Shown piece after piece: positions 30,155 to 41,904 of a stretch of DNA of 64,000 nucleotides. The position numbers and the translations under genes were made by a program. How positions within the stretch are numbered: the stretch's first letter is position 1; each line of letters opens with the position of its first letter. The notes beneath the pieces were generated by a model. It did not search any database and was not told where the DNA came from. It saw only the letters and a program-made list of their open reading frames with translations. Source of the stretch: Owenia fusiformis (lineage: Eukaryota; Annelida; Polychaeta; Sabellida; Oweniidae); NCBI GenBank assembly GCA_903813345.2, contig CAIIXF020000005.1, positions 13,893,375 to 13,957,374 on the forward strand, given 5' to 3'.

Positions 30155-31303
30155 TTAGAGAGCCATAAAGTCTTTAAAGGTCATAAATGGGCACATTTCT
30201 TTAAGCTTTGATATCGGACTCCCATTATAAATATCAACCTTTAGTCCAAGTTTTTTAACATCTCCAAACATCTGCCTGAATGCTGGCACGTGAACAGCAT
30301 TACTATTGGGGACATTGTACACATCGCCTTTTTGTTGGTAGCCTTTGAAGAAATAGTTCGGATTATCATCTGGTGTTTCTTTAATTTTAAGAACACCTTT
30401 GTATTTCTCAGATTCTTTTATATGTTCCACATAGTTCATATCAATCCCCATTATCAGGATTTTATCGTATCCCATGAGAATGCCAAACCGTGTTGCTAGG
30501 TTACCAGTTGAGATTGCAGATACAATAGAGACAATATGGCGTCCTTTTCTGTAATCTTCAAATACTTGGACTCTGGGGTCGTTTTTAAATTGTGGTGCCC
30601 TTCCATAAAAGTTGCTACGTGTGAAGAACTTTTTTATTCCATTGGTAGAAGAATTGTTTATGAGCTCAATAATGTCTTTGGATCTGTCAACATTAACTAC
30701 GGTGTCAAAGGAGAAATAGTATGTAGGATACCAATTAATTTCGCTCCAGTACCTGTATGCCTGGTTCATTCCCAATGAATCTACACCTTGAACTTCATGG
30801 AAATTGAATCCCTTCAAGGAAGGTCCATTTCCAAATATGACAAGCTTACGATACATCTTACAAGGTTTATCCCCTTCTGGACACCATTTAATATTACACG
30901 TTCCAGTCAATGGTTTTCCATCTTTGGCCTGTATACATTGCTGCATGACGTTACCATCCTTATCTCTAGCGATACACCAGCCACAATTCTTGCATTTTTG
31001 ACACTCTCCCTCCATGTAGCCACTACAGTCACACTCTGATAAATCATTGGTCAGAGCAACATATCGATTATGAATAGGATTCAGCGATGTCTGGGTATCT
31101 CCCGTTTTTTCAAAAATTGGTTTTGCCTGCGCAGGTTCACATTGAGGTTGAGACTGACCTTGACCTTCGCAGTTACATTTAGCTTCTATGCTGCGATTTT
31201 GAACCTCAAATTTTTCCATGTGAGAAGTTGACGACAAATATAGGATAACCACAAGTCCCGCCACCCCTCCAGTCAAGACCATCAGTAGGTAATTGGTGCG
31301 CAT
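30155..31303 (-). CDS. Type II membrane GT42/DUF115-like glycosyltransferase
   Basis: Uninterrupted ORF, 382 aa from ATG 31303. A short cytosolic tail is followed by one membrane anchor (about 5-24), a stem with potential N-glycosylation sites, and a Cys-rich module (about 91-148) containing CQKCKNCGWC, somewhat PSI-like. The catalytic domain (about 152-375) begins KLVIFGNGPSLKG, the nucleotide-binding opening of Campylobacter Cst sialyltransferases (GT42) and of DUF115/MptE-like (Maf) proteins. Matching later motifs: LGMNQAYRYW (177-186), STGNLATRFGILMGYDK then MGID (265-287), H338 as a candidate for the Cst general-base histidine, and NGSPISKLKE (360-369). By family, the donor would be a CMP-activated acidic sugar; by topology, it would act in the Golgi lumen. 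Acceptor unknown. A splice acceptor (TTTCCTTTCAG ending at 31338) 34 nt before the ATG implies a 5' UTR intron. It differs from animal GT29 sialyltransferases: no L, S or VS sialylmotifs are seen. Confidence 0.85.
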   Translation of the reverse strand: MRTNYLLMVLTGGVAGLVVILYLSSTSHMEKFEVQNRSIEAKCNCEGQGQSQPQCEPAQAKPIFEKTGDTQTSLNPIHNRYVALTNDLSECDCSGYMEGECQKCKNCGWCIARDKDGNVMQQCIQAKDGKPLTGTCNIKWCPEGDKPCKMYRKLVIFGNGPSLKGFNFHEVQGVDSLGMNQAYRYWSEINWYPTYYFSFDTVVNVDRSKDIIELINNSSTNGIKKFFTRSNFYGRAPQFKNDPRVQVFEDYRKGRHIVSIVSAISTGNLATRFGILMGYDKILIMGIDMNYVEHIKESEKYKGVLKIKETPDDNPNYFFKGYQQKGDVYNVPNSNAVHVPAFRQMFGDVKKLGLKVDIYNGSPISKLKEMCPFMTFKDFMAL

Positions 31304-31337
31304 CTTGTCTATCAAGATATTATCCTCAACTCAATGT

Positions 31338-32645
31338 CTGAAAGGAAATAGGCCAAAGGTCAGTCTCATAAATCTGTTTTTATCATTTATATGTTTCCTC
31401 TTGTCTTGAATGTCTATTCCAATAATCTGTAAATGGCTAATAAGCCTGTTTAAAGCATATATATAATCTATCAGTGATAGAATGGATGTTCTTTTTTGAC
31501 AAAAGTTCTCTGACTCAAATTCTAAAGTTCAACCTCATGCCCTTTCTACTAAACTCTCTGGTTATAATTGGGATTTCATTTTATTTTACAACAGAATGGC
31601 CTCTTTTATTAACCAATGAAACTGGATATATTAAACTATATAAGCTAGATTTATGATGTCATAGTTTGCAGGCAGCGATATTTGTGAACAGAATTAAAAG
31701 CTTTTGAAATTAGCAATAAGTTAATCCTATTTTCCCTCATGGAACTGTATAATTGATAGCAAAACCAATACAATATTAGTGGCATTATTTCCCAATTCAT
31801 TTACTGATTGCTTCTCACAGGGATATGCACAATAATACTTAAGTTAACTTACAAACTTAAGCTAACGAAAAAAATTACATCCTAGAATTTCAATCCAATC
31901 CATCAAATGCTATACTTGCAAATTCAAACTTCCTAAAAATGGAATACTAAAAGACCCAGATTTTAATTGGTATCAACTAACGTATAGGAAGTGGAAATGA
32001 GTTGAAATCAATGACACCACGAACTAATGAATTAATCCATGAAAATTACATTAAAAATTGTATCATGCGAAACTACCTTAACATTAACTAAAACCATATC
32101 TTTAGATTTTCGCTGGAAGGTAGAAAAGGAAGGAAGGTAGATATAATGATTAAGGTAAATACTTAAGGCATATAGCCAACATATCAACGAGAAATTTATG
32201 TTATATACCTAGATTGAATATAATCCAAAATATATACAATATGCTTAAATTTTAGATTCTTAACATACAATTCAAGATCCAATCAGCCACCGTGAATGCC
32301 TCTATTTCCAATACTGAATAGGAGACGTCATAATTCTAAACCCTTTCTTCAATCATTTAAGCAAACAGGAGTGCTGTGCTGTGGTGATTATACAGAAAGT
32401 TGCCAATACAACTCTTTCAATGCATATTTACTTGCCTTATAGAAACAGCTCAGACAGTGTGAACAAATATATGTATGCCCATTCAACTGAAAGGTGAAGT
32501 TTCTGGGTTACTGAAACATCATAAGGAAGAGCTCAGATGATTTTTTTCTCCATCAATTATTAAAAAAACCTTCACTTTAAACTAGTACTCTGAGTAAAAA
32601 ATGTCCCATTGATTTATGACTTTATGGATACCTACAGACAGTATA
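31338..32645. other. Upstream flank of the glycosyltransferase gene
   Basis: Presumed to hold the 5' UTR intron and promoter. I cannot place the first exon or TSS, and no coding sequence is recognised. Confidence 0.4.
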
Positions 32646-33145
32646 GTTTTTCAATGTGTTCATATATTTTCCAACTGTGTTCACATCGATTTTCAACTGT
32701 GTTCATAGAGATTTTCAACAGTGTTCATAGATTTTCAACTGTGTTCATGTAGATTTTCAACTGTGTTCATAGAGATTTTCAACTGTTCATATAGATTGTC
32801 AACTGTGTTCATATAGATTTTCTACTGTGTTCATATAGATTTTCAACTGTGTTCATATAGTTTTTCAACTGTGTTCATATAGATTTTCTACTGTGTTCAT
32901 ATATTTTCCAACGGTGTCCATATAGTTTTTCAACTGTGTTCATAGAGATTTTCAACTGTGTTCATATAGATTTTCAACTGTGTTCATATAATTTTTCAAC
33001 TGTCTTCAATCATATAGATTTTCAACCATATTCATATATTTTCCAACAGTGTCCATATAGTTTTTCAACTGTGTCCATATAGATTTTCAACTGTGTTCAT
33101 ATATTTTCCAACTGTGTTCATATAGATCTTCAACTGTGTTCTAGA
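32646..33145. repeat. ~24-bp minisatellite
   Basis: About 20 copies of TTTTCAACTGTGTTCATATAGA with variants (GAGAT, ATTTTCC, TCTACTG). No splice-site or coding relationship seen. Confidence 0.92.
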
Positions 33146-36030
33146 ACTAGTCTGTCAACTTATGTTTTGCAAAAGATTTTTGAATCAACAATGATGACCG
33201 TGAGAATTATGAGATTACTGTGAGAATTATGAGATTACTTTGTAACTAGACCTAACTGCAAGTAAAGGGGGTTGTTATATATGGTATTAAAACTGCTTAG
33301 ATGGTATTATATTTCCTGGTCAGATAATTAATTTAGGATAATGTAACAGTGCATATTGGTATGATATATTATATTTTAGACAATGGTACATATAGATTTT
33401 CAACAAGGGAATATAAAAAGCAATTACTGAAGTAGAAAAAAACATACTGATATTGATTGCATCTTTCCATTTCACGAGAACACGCCCCATGCATTGCGCT
33501 TCATGGCTGAGAAGAAATTAGATGTAATGCATTAATACACAAATGTAAACTGAATTGAGTCGCCATTTTGGATTTTTTCCTAAAACTGACATCTTTTCAT
33601 AATGAATGTCATATCAAACTATTGCATAATTTATCATATACCAATGCCTGTATTCTCCTAATATTAATACATGTAATATAATTATTGAATAACATTATAT
33701 ACTCTATACTCACAATGTGGGTAAAATATGAAGTAATTTTATTACCGTAATCATGACAACATGAATAATTTAACTAGAGGTGATTAAATGTAGAAATCCT
33801 AATTCCCAGCGAGAATGCTGTACATAGAGAGAAGTCAATGTGAGAACAAGTTAATACACTTCAGCACGCTATGTTCATCATTTATTTTGATTCATAGTAC
33901 TCTAATTGATGAGTTACCATCAGAATCATGAAACATTTACAGAATGATGCTCTTTCATCAGGTCTCCTCCCCCCCCTCTCCCCCGGCCCGCCATCAGCTT
34001 TTCCCGCAACCTTTTTAAGTAGCAGGTTTCATGTTAGTATATTTATGTAAATGAAAAGAATAATATTCAGATATAAAGCGATCACATTCACATCTTACAT
34101 AACAAAATTCTAATTACTAGGAGGACAAAATACATTACATCATTATTGTAAGTTCTACTACCCTTTGAGCCCTTTGCATTTGATGACTTCGCTTCTTAAA
34201 AGAGAGCTTCATCTTCACTCTAAGTCTTCCAGATGAAAATGAGATATAATAGACTCAAACAAACACCCTCAATATTTTATAAAAATATAAAAGCTTTGGA
34301 AAGGCATTCCTTTTCTAGTTAGTAGTACAATTTTGTTCCTAATTGAACTAGTTGCAGCTTTAGAATTTTAAAAGGCATTCAATTATTTTTACATGAACAT
34401 TGTTCAAGCTAAAGTGATAATCATGTCCAAGTTTATTAATTGTGAAAGTTACATATTATTACGAATTACAAATATTTTGGGGTTATTAAGGTTGGACATT
34501 AAATCAATCAAGGTAGAACCAAGTGTGGTAACAAATAACCAGGGACAATTTTCTTATATTTAATAATTAGTTTACACCAAAATACCATAGGAGGTCATAT
34601 TTAAAAAAAAGTCCAATTGAGCCACTCTTTATATAATTATTCATTTGGCCACAAACTCATAAAATGGGTGTGACCTGGAATAGCAACAAACAACAATGTT
34701 TCAAATCTTGGCTCCGGTACAATGATTTTGAAAGAAAGAATATGTGTACTGCAAAAATAATAAAGTCACTACAAAAATGGGTGTGACCTGTAATAGCAAC
34801 AAACAACGTCCTCCTAAATGATTTTGAAAGAAAACAGAATACATGTACTGCAAAAAAATATTGTCATCACTACTATTTTATATAAAAATAGTAAGTCACA
34901 TGATTAAATTGATTCACTTGTTTCAGTTGTCGTTCTTGTAGAAAGCAATGATGTGATAAATCAAGTCCCTGACAAACTTTATAATCCAATGAATCAGAAC
35001 TGCGTCCAAATAAAATCCTAATCACCAAACACATTAGTAACCATGTAAAATGTAAAAAAATCCACATTTTTACTGCACCATTTCTCAATATAAATCTTTC
35101 AATCAAAAAATACAGCAATGACAGAATTCCTGTAATAAATTTGGTATTACAAGTGCAAGTGAAAGAAAATAAATTGTGAGAATAATTAGTTATGATAATA
35201 ATCTTACTTTCAGTATAGTTCTATCCTCATACCTTGAATATTCATTTATTTATATATTTATGATGGTGGCACACCTTGACATGGGTGCAGTACAAAGTAG
35301 TAAAATGTAAGCAGTGTGAAATTTAAACTTCTGGTTATTATTTAGTTTGTAAATTTCTTTCTTCCTTCTTTCCCCTTTCACCTTTTTATTTATTCTAAAA
35401 CCTATTACTCAAAACCAACTATACAGTGTACATGTTAGACTAGATAGATATCCCAGAACCAAATAAGAAAATACATAGACAATTACCTTGTGTATATTGG
35501 AAAATGTCAATGCGTCCACACCCTTTTCCTTCAATCCTATGAATAAAGTTTGAATGTGAAAGCCTGTACTATTGGCATAGTGCCTATAAGGTACACAATA
35601 GCAAGCCACATTGATTCACAAAAGGTGCTGCTACAGTAAAACATTTCCACATTGAACACCTTATTCTGCACTTTAAGAAAAAATAAAGAAAATAATTTGA
35701 TTCTGAATTATGTATTCTGATAATGATATGTAAATAACTACAAAAATTTTGAAAAAATATTATCTATTTTATCTATGTATGAATTATGTATTCTGAAAAT
35801 GATATGTAAATATCTGCATAAATTTTGGAAAAATATTATCTATTTTATTTAAAATTTACCTTAAATGAGAGGTCATGAGCACATTTGGGGCATCAACTTT
35901 TGAAGAAAACATGGTTAATCTAGTCAATGATTCATTAAACTTTTTCACCCAAAAAGTATGCAGTCAATAGAACAGTGTTTATGCTAAAGATAGACCAAAA
36001 TCATTCAACTGTATACAATTACACTCTTAC
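33146..36030. other. Intergenic, no gene seen
   Basis: A C-rich tract lies at 33966-33985, and a pogo-like half end (ACAGTAAAACATTTCC) at about 35634. Two copies of ATGAATTATGTATTCTGA(T/A)AATGATATG lie at about 35705 and 35778. Short ORFs have no recognisable product. Confidence 0.5.
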
Positions 36031-36165
36031 TAATGCCTTGGTCACATTTGCTCCAATTTTCCGGCCGATTGAGTATTTTATTCAAAATTGAATTTAATAT
36101 TGAACAAAACACTCAATCGGCCAGGTGCCGGCTGATGGATTGGAGCAAATGTGACCTAGGCATTA
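36031..36165. mobile_element. MITE, TCACATTTG family
   Basis: Near-palindromic: TAATGCCTTGGTCACATTTG at the left and its inverted copy CAAATGTGACCTAGGCATTA at the right, with inner CCGGCCGATTGAGT / ACTCAATCGGCC arms. Confidence 0.82.
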
Positions 36166-36300
36166 CATAACCACTGTGTAAATAAATAATTTAATGATAC
36201 TACACATCATTTACCAGTACATTATAGCACAGCGTGTAAATAATAACTAGACAGTCAAATCAGTATATCCAAAAATCTCCCTTATCTAAACAAACCTAAT

Positions 36301-36450
36301 ATGCCATGGTCACATTTGCTCCAATCTTCCACACCAGTGTCCGGCCGATGAGTATTTTGTTCAAAACTGAATGTAATTTTGAACAAATTACTCACCAGCC
36401 ACAGCTAGGCGCCCGAGTACTGAAAATCAGAGCAAATGTGACCACGGCAT
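36301..36450. mobile_element. MITE, TCACATTTG family, second copy
   Basis: ATGCCATGGTCACATTTGCT at the left, AGCAAATGTGACCACGGCAT at the right. More diverged inside than the copy at 36031. Relative at 5413-5575. Confidence 0.8.
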
Positions 36451-36499
36451 AATCGGAACATATCTAAATTTGAACGTTTGTCGATCTTCTTTTATTTTA

Positions 36500-36598
36500 A
36501 TATCCCATAGAAAACCTTGTAATGTGAAAACCCGCCAATCCTAATACTTTTGGCAGTTCCAGTAGTGTTCCAATTAGAGAAGTTTTACTGTACTGACC
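36500..36598. repeat. Pogo-like end fragment
   Basis: Decayed GTGAAAACCCGCCAATCC ... AGAGAAGTTTTACTGTA, matching the AGGTTTTACTG end of the elements at 5.8-9.1 kb. Confidence 0.5.
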
Positions 36599-36599
36599 A

Positions 36600-38370
36600 T
36601 TAGGCATATTGAGTTATCAAACTGTGACCCTTTTGTAACCTGATTTAGCTGTGACTAAACATCCAACATGACAATCCTAAATACAAATCATCATGTATTT
36701 TTAGCTCACATAAATGAGCTTTTGTTATTGATCTATGCCCTGTGGCTATTCTTCAGTAAAAGATTTAGTCTAGCAACAAGCCCGTGTGACCCCCCCCCCC
36801 CTCCCACCAACAAACAACATGCAACACACATTCTGTGTTAGTGAAGTAGAAGCAAAACTAGTATGCGCTGTTTCTATCACAATGAGATTACATGGATTGG
36901 AGATAGACGTCCTTGATGTAACTAAAAAAACTCAAAACAAAATATTTTCTCAATCACTTGGTCCTTTTTTATTTTACCTCCAGAGCAATTGACCTACAAG
37001 GCTCTTAATAGCACCTGACCCGTAATAAATCTTGCCTTTAGCAACAAATTAAATATAACCCAACGTATGACCACTTCAAATCAGTTTTACCCATAAATTC
37101 TAAAAGGAAGTAATTGTTATCAGACATTCACATTGCATTAACTTCTGCCATTTGTATACTTTTATTTATACCCTTTTGACTTTTGAGTAGTTTGACAAAT
37201 GTATGTTACTGTATTGCCATTGCTAATATCTCCTGGCAGAATTTTTTTCTGAATTAAGAATTAGCTTATGAACTTAAACACCAAGTAACCAATCCATGAG
37301 TATTGTATCTCTTTTTTCGCATTGCATTTAATTACATGCATTCTAATACTAATTCACATCTTTCTGTTTGCTAAGAAAAAATGAGGAAATAAAATATCAT
37401 CGTTTATCATAATGGTGCTTATTGAGAACTAGACTGAATTTACAAATTATCAAATAAATAAATGATCAAACAAACACAGAGACTTGTAATAATTATAAGA
37501 AATATCAAAAGCCTCTATGCTTTCAGGATATTATGACAAGGAATCTATAAAAAAGTACTTTTATTTTTAAGCATTCGTGAGTCATTGTTATTATATTGTT
37601 TATAGTATAAACTTTATACTCATACCATTGCTTTATTATGATGGTTTGATTAATAATTACTATTTTCCAATAACTCTTTTTTACTTTTTAATAATTTATT
37701 AGTAGTTATTAATAATATGAAGCAGGCTTTGCAAAACAAGCTAGATTTAGGAGCTAAACTTTAGCAGAAGAATATTGGATTAAAATTTTGTTTTGTTTCA
37801 TTATTTTCTGCTTTCTTTTGAATACTTTTGTATAGGTTAGAAAATATGTTGTTTAAATGATAAAAATCAAGCTAAAGTTGACATCGTACCATTTGTTGTT
37901 CAGTCCTTCTTATTAAAAATGAATAATATAAAAGCTGCCAATATATAAACATATTTCATCCAAAATGGGCTAATATTCAAATCAAAAGGGACCAGGTTAA
38001 AGTTTTAATAATATTTTTGTGACATTTTTAACAATAAAACACCCAAGCCATTCTCTAAACATTTGTGGATATAAAAACAATAATGTGTAATTTTACAATT
38101 TACTGTTCAACATTATTCATGGAATTTTGTTAATACGCTTTTATCACCTTTTCAATTGTGGATGTTTTACCCCCTCCCTCAATTAAATTCTACTTTCAAG
38201 AATAACCATAAAAAGTCCTTTGTCAGATGTTGACACAGAGATTTTTATGTGAGAACTGCTTCATATGAACATCAGTATGTTTGGTTAATATTGAAAAGCT
38301 AATGTACTTTTAAATCTACAATTTACCTAACCATTCTGCATCCTTCAAGACTGGACATCGATGACTGTCC
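36600..38370. other. Intergenic, no gene seen
   Basis: AT-rich. A C-rich tract at 36789-36804 shares its left flank with the one at 743. No coding exon recognised. Confidence 0.5.
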
Positions 38371-38383
38371 CAGCTCATACCAG

Positions 38384-38560
38384 GCCCGTAGCTAGGGGGG
38401 TTTGATGGGTTTGAGCGAGCCAAAGGTCAGGCCCGTAGCCTACTTTTGCCAAGGGGGTCACTTTTTTTAAAAAAAGGGTGCTACACATTTGACAACTTTG
38501 GTCCAAAATCACTCAAAAAATGCTCAGAATGGGAAAAGCTGCATGATTTTGAAAGAATTT
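38384..38560. mobile_element. CCCGTAGCC-type MITE fragment
   Basis: CAGGCCCGTAGCCTA, TTTTGCCAAGGGGGTCAC, ACATTTGACAACTTTGG and CAAAATCACT occur in the same order as in the 58240-58432 copy and in inverted order at 60472-60663. A doubled end (CAGGCCCGTAGCTAGG) lies at 38389. Confidence 0.7.
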
Positions 38561-38873
38561 TTATTTATTATTTCTCACAATGACAATTTAAGAGTTCAAA
38601 ATTTTTGATATACTGTACTGAAATGTCTACAGAAAAATATGATTGAACCCGTCATTAGAGCAATCGGGTACTACATACTGCTGAAAACTACATGCTGCCA
38701 TATTGAAAATCTATTTTCCCTCTGCTATTAATAAGGGTAAAACATTGAGATACTTTGATCAAAATGATAAAAGTAGGATTTACCACTCAGTTAACAAAAA
38801 TCATTAGCAAGATCAAGTGAATTTTATACATGTTCTTGAGGCTTAGTACAAAAAGGAATTAAATACATGTACC

Positions 38874-39101
38874 AGGGCTCTCGCCAGGCTTTCAGACTGT
38901 GGCACAGCACCACACTCTATTTAGCTCCCTCCACACCCTATTGGCAAATCATGACTGTTTCCACAGTCTAAACTTGACTGAATATACAATAATAGCATGT
39001 AAAAAGGATAAAACATAACATAAATATAATTTATCACGATTGAACGGTTATTCTGAAGATGTTAGCTCCACACACCCTAAATATTTCCTGGTGAGAGCCC
39101 A
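38874..39101. mobile_element. MITE-like dispersed repeat, copy 2
   Basis: Inverted ends CAGGGCTCTCGCCAGG and CCTGGTGAGAGCCC bound a body that matches 29467-29628. This copy shows the probable full element limits. Confidence 0.7.
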
Positions 39102-39327
39102 GTGTACTGTAATAATTTGTATCTGATTCTAAATGACAAGTGTCATCTTACCTCTTTCCCAGCTATAGTGAGGTATCAGGTTGAAGCTTCTCTGCTCAAT
39201 ATGAAGCACAGTGTGTGGTGTAGCTAATATATATTGATATTCTTACTTAGTGTTATTGATTATATTTGGAAACAGAGTGTCGTCAGGGTAACTTTACCTG
39301 CAAGAACAATAGCAAGAGTAAACTACT

Positions 39328-39930
39328 AAACTCTATGATATTCATTTGGGAATTATGGGAAATAATCAATACGATGATCATAATACATTGTCAAGGGACC
39401 CTGTTAAAGGCTCTATGTTAAGTTTAAACCAATCTGGCTTATATTTGGGAATTACGGAAAATAATCAATACGATGATCATAATGCATTGTCAAGGGACAC
39501 TGTTAAAGGCTCTATGTAAAGTTTAAACCAATCTGGCTTATATTTGGGAATTATGGGAAATAATCAATACGATGATCATAATGCATTGTCAAGGGGCACT
39601 GTTAAAGGCTCTATGTAAAGTTTAAACCAATCTGGCTTATATTTGGGAATTATGGGAAATAATCAATACGATGATCATAATGCATTGTCAAGGGACCCTG
39701 TTAAAGGCTCTATGTAAAGTTTAAACCAATCTGGCTTATATTAGGGAATTATGGGAAATAATCAATACGATGATCATAATGCATTGTCAAGGGGCACTGT
39801 TAAAGGCTCTATGTAAAGTTTAAACCAATCTGGCTTATATTTGGGAATTATGGGAAAAAATCAATACGATGATCATAATGCATTGTCAAGGGACACTGTT
39901 AAAGGCTCTATGTAAAGTTTAAACGTTTAA
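39328..39930. repeat. 99-bp tandem repeat, six units
   Basis: The unit contains GGGAATTATGGGAAATAATC, ACGATGATCATAATGCATTG, CTGTTAAAGGCTCTATG and AAACCAATCTGGCTTATAT. ACGATGATCA recurs every 99 bp. The copies are nearly identical, so the array is young or homogenised. Confidence 0.93.
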
Positions 39931-39934
39931 GTTT

Positions 39935-41214
39935 AACGTGAAGTTTAAGCATTACCAAATGTAATACTTGAAGATAAAAAAAATTGTGAATAACATTTTT
40001 TCACATGCATCTATCAATTAGCAGTACTTCACAACAGTATATACTGTATAACATAAAACATAAGATGATGTCATCCTAGTCTATTTTGTGTCAAGAAGAC
40101 TGATTGAAAAATACAGTTCCTATGTATACAGATCTCAGGCCCGTGAGACTTTTTTTCAAAGGGGTCAGTTTTTTTCAAAATCGTTTTTTTCTGGAAGTAG
40201 TTTAATGATGTCAGAGACCAGAAGGGCGGGTCAAGTGGCCCTAGGGCTAGGGGGCAGCAGGCGGCAGGCCGGGCCACACTTTTTCTGGCAACAGTTGAAC
40301 AGTTCTGGTCTAGTTATAATCTGTAATTCTCATTCTTGTATTTAGTGTTGAGAAATGAAAGCGCCAGTAACTTCTTACATTATAGCCCCCATCCCCATAA
40401 AAAAGAAAAACAAATTTTGTGAAATTTGTTGAAAAAACACTCTAGCAAGTTACAGTTTAAAAATTTTTTGGGCCCCTAAATCCAAAAATTGGGCCAAAAT
40501 TTTTATACCCTTTCCATTCGTTCGATTTTGCTTCTCAAAAGAGAGCTTCATCTTCACTCTTTCAGTTTTCAATAAATCTCTGAACTCACCGCGCTAATCA
40601 GAGTTCATAGTCGAAATAAGGACGACTTTCAATATGGTCATTTTCTCTGGCGTAATCGCATAATTATTCTGCATGCATGTAGCTCGTGTTCATTCCAGCT
40701 CGCTGATTGGTTGAGAATGGTCAGCGCGGTAGGTGTGAAATGATTTATGACCCGAGCTGTTAAACTGTAGCAGAGTGTAGTATACAACTAGACTTTGCAC
40801 GCAGGGTAAAGTTTGGAAAATTTAAGTCCCATTTTAGATCTACGGTTTGGTTACCCCCCCCCCCCACCGTCGTGCGTGAGCCCAGAGACAGGAGCTAGAC
40901 TCAGACTGGTCTATCATTTTTGATGAAACTGAGTAGTTTTATCAATGATTTCAATTACTAAATACAAGAAATGCTACTTTTTCAAACGACACGGTAATGA
41001 AATACAATGTATAGCGCTACCTACCTCGCAAATTGTCCAACAAAAAGATAAGTTCATTCGGCAAGCAAAAAAGCAGAAAATATATATCACGTGACCTGTC
41101 AAAACACTGTACGAAATGTTATATTTATGGAATTCCCGGGAAATAAATTCTAAACTGGATTGGGTTGGGATAAGCTAGGGATAAGCTCCCTCAGATATAT
41201 TCATTGTTTGATAG
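39935..41214. other. Intergenic, repeat fragments
   Basis: 40138-40330 is related to the CCCGTAGCC family (CAGGCCCGTGAGACTTTTTTTC). C-rich tract at 40853-40868. Overlapping ORFs on both strands at 40.1-40.3 kb are within the repeat. Confidence 0.45.
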
Positions 41215-41223
41215 TCTTTGGTG

Positions 41224-41769
41224 TTATCGCATCCTACGACCCCTTTAGATTGTGGTCGTAGGCCCGATTCATTAGTAAGCCTGTGTTTCTACAATGTCGG
41301 AGAATGAACTATGCATTGCACACATAAATGACCTACCTCGATACATTCCTGAGTATTTTAGAATACTTTTCATATAGTTGAATCGCAAATTGTATGGGTT
41401 TATCGGCAGAACGAAGATATTTTCGTTTTTGATAGCAATATTTGCGTGTAGGTTCAACCGTCAAATTCCTCCATTCAGTTCCCGGCATGCACCAGTCATA
41501 AGGGAAATCCCCGGGGAATTCCCCTTCCGACATTTTGAAAATTGCTGAGATATTTCCGATGTAAAAACTAAAATCTCTTCGTTCTGACGATAAACCCATA
41601 CAATTGACGATCTAACAACATAAAAAGAATTTTAAAATACTCTGGAATGTAACGAGGTAGGTCATTTAATAGCGCAATGCGTAGTTCATTCTCCGACATT
41701 GTAGAAAGACAGGCTTACGAATGAAACGGGCCTACGACCACAATCTAAAGGGGTCGTAGGATGCGATAA
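41224..41769. mobile_element. Foldback element with 9-bp target duplication (Mutator-like)
   Basis: 546 bp bounded by TTATCGCATCCTACGACC and the exact inverted copy, flanked on both sides by TCTTTGGTG (41215-41223 and 41770-41778). Arms mirror each other through most of the element (AATGTCGGAGAATGAACTA / TAGTTCATTCTCCGACATT). A 9-bp target duplication with long inverted repeats is characteristic of MULE-type elements. No ORF of its own. Confidence 0.82.
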
Positions 41770-41904
41770 TCTTTGGTGCACTCTAAGTGTTTTTCGTATC
41801 CCAAAAAATTAGAGGAGATAGAGCCCATATCGAGATTTTCACGTCATTTGATCATTAAGCTTAGCTTCTGATCATTAGCATACTAACGACATAGTAGATG
41901 CATG

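Noticed and set aside
17666-31303. Bacterial contamination as the source of the intron-free genes
   Set aside because: They are interleaved with animal repeats and flanked by spliced genes on both sides; two ORFs have clear splice acceptors just upstream; there are no ribosome binding sites or operon spacing.
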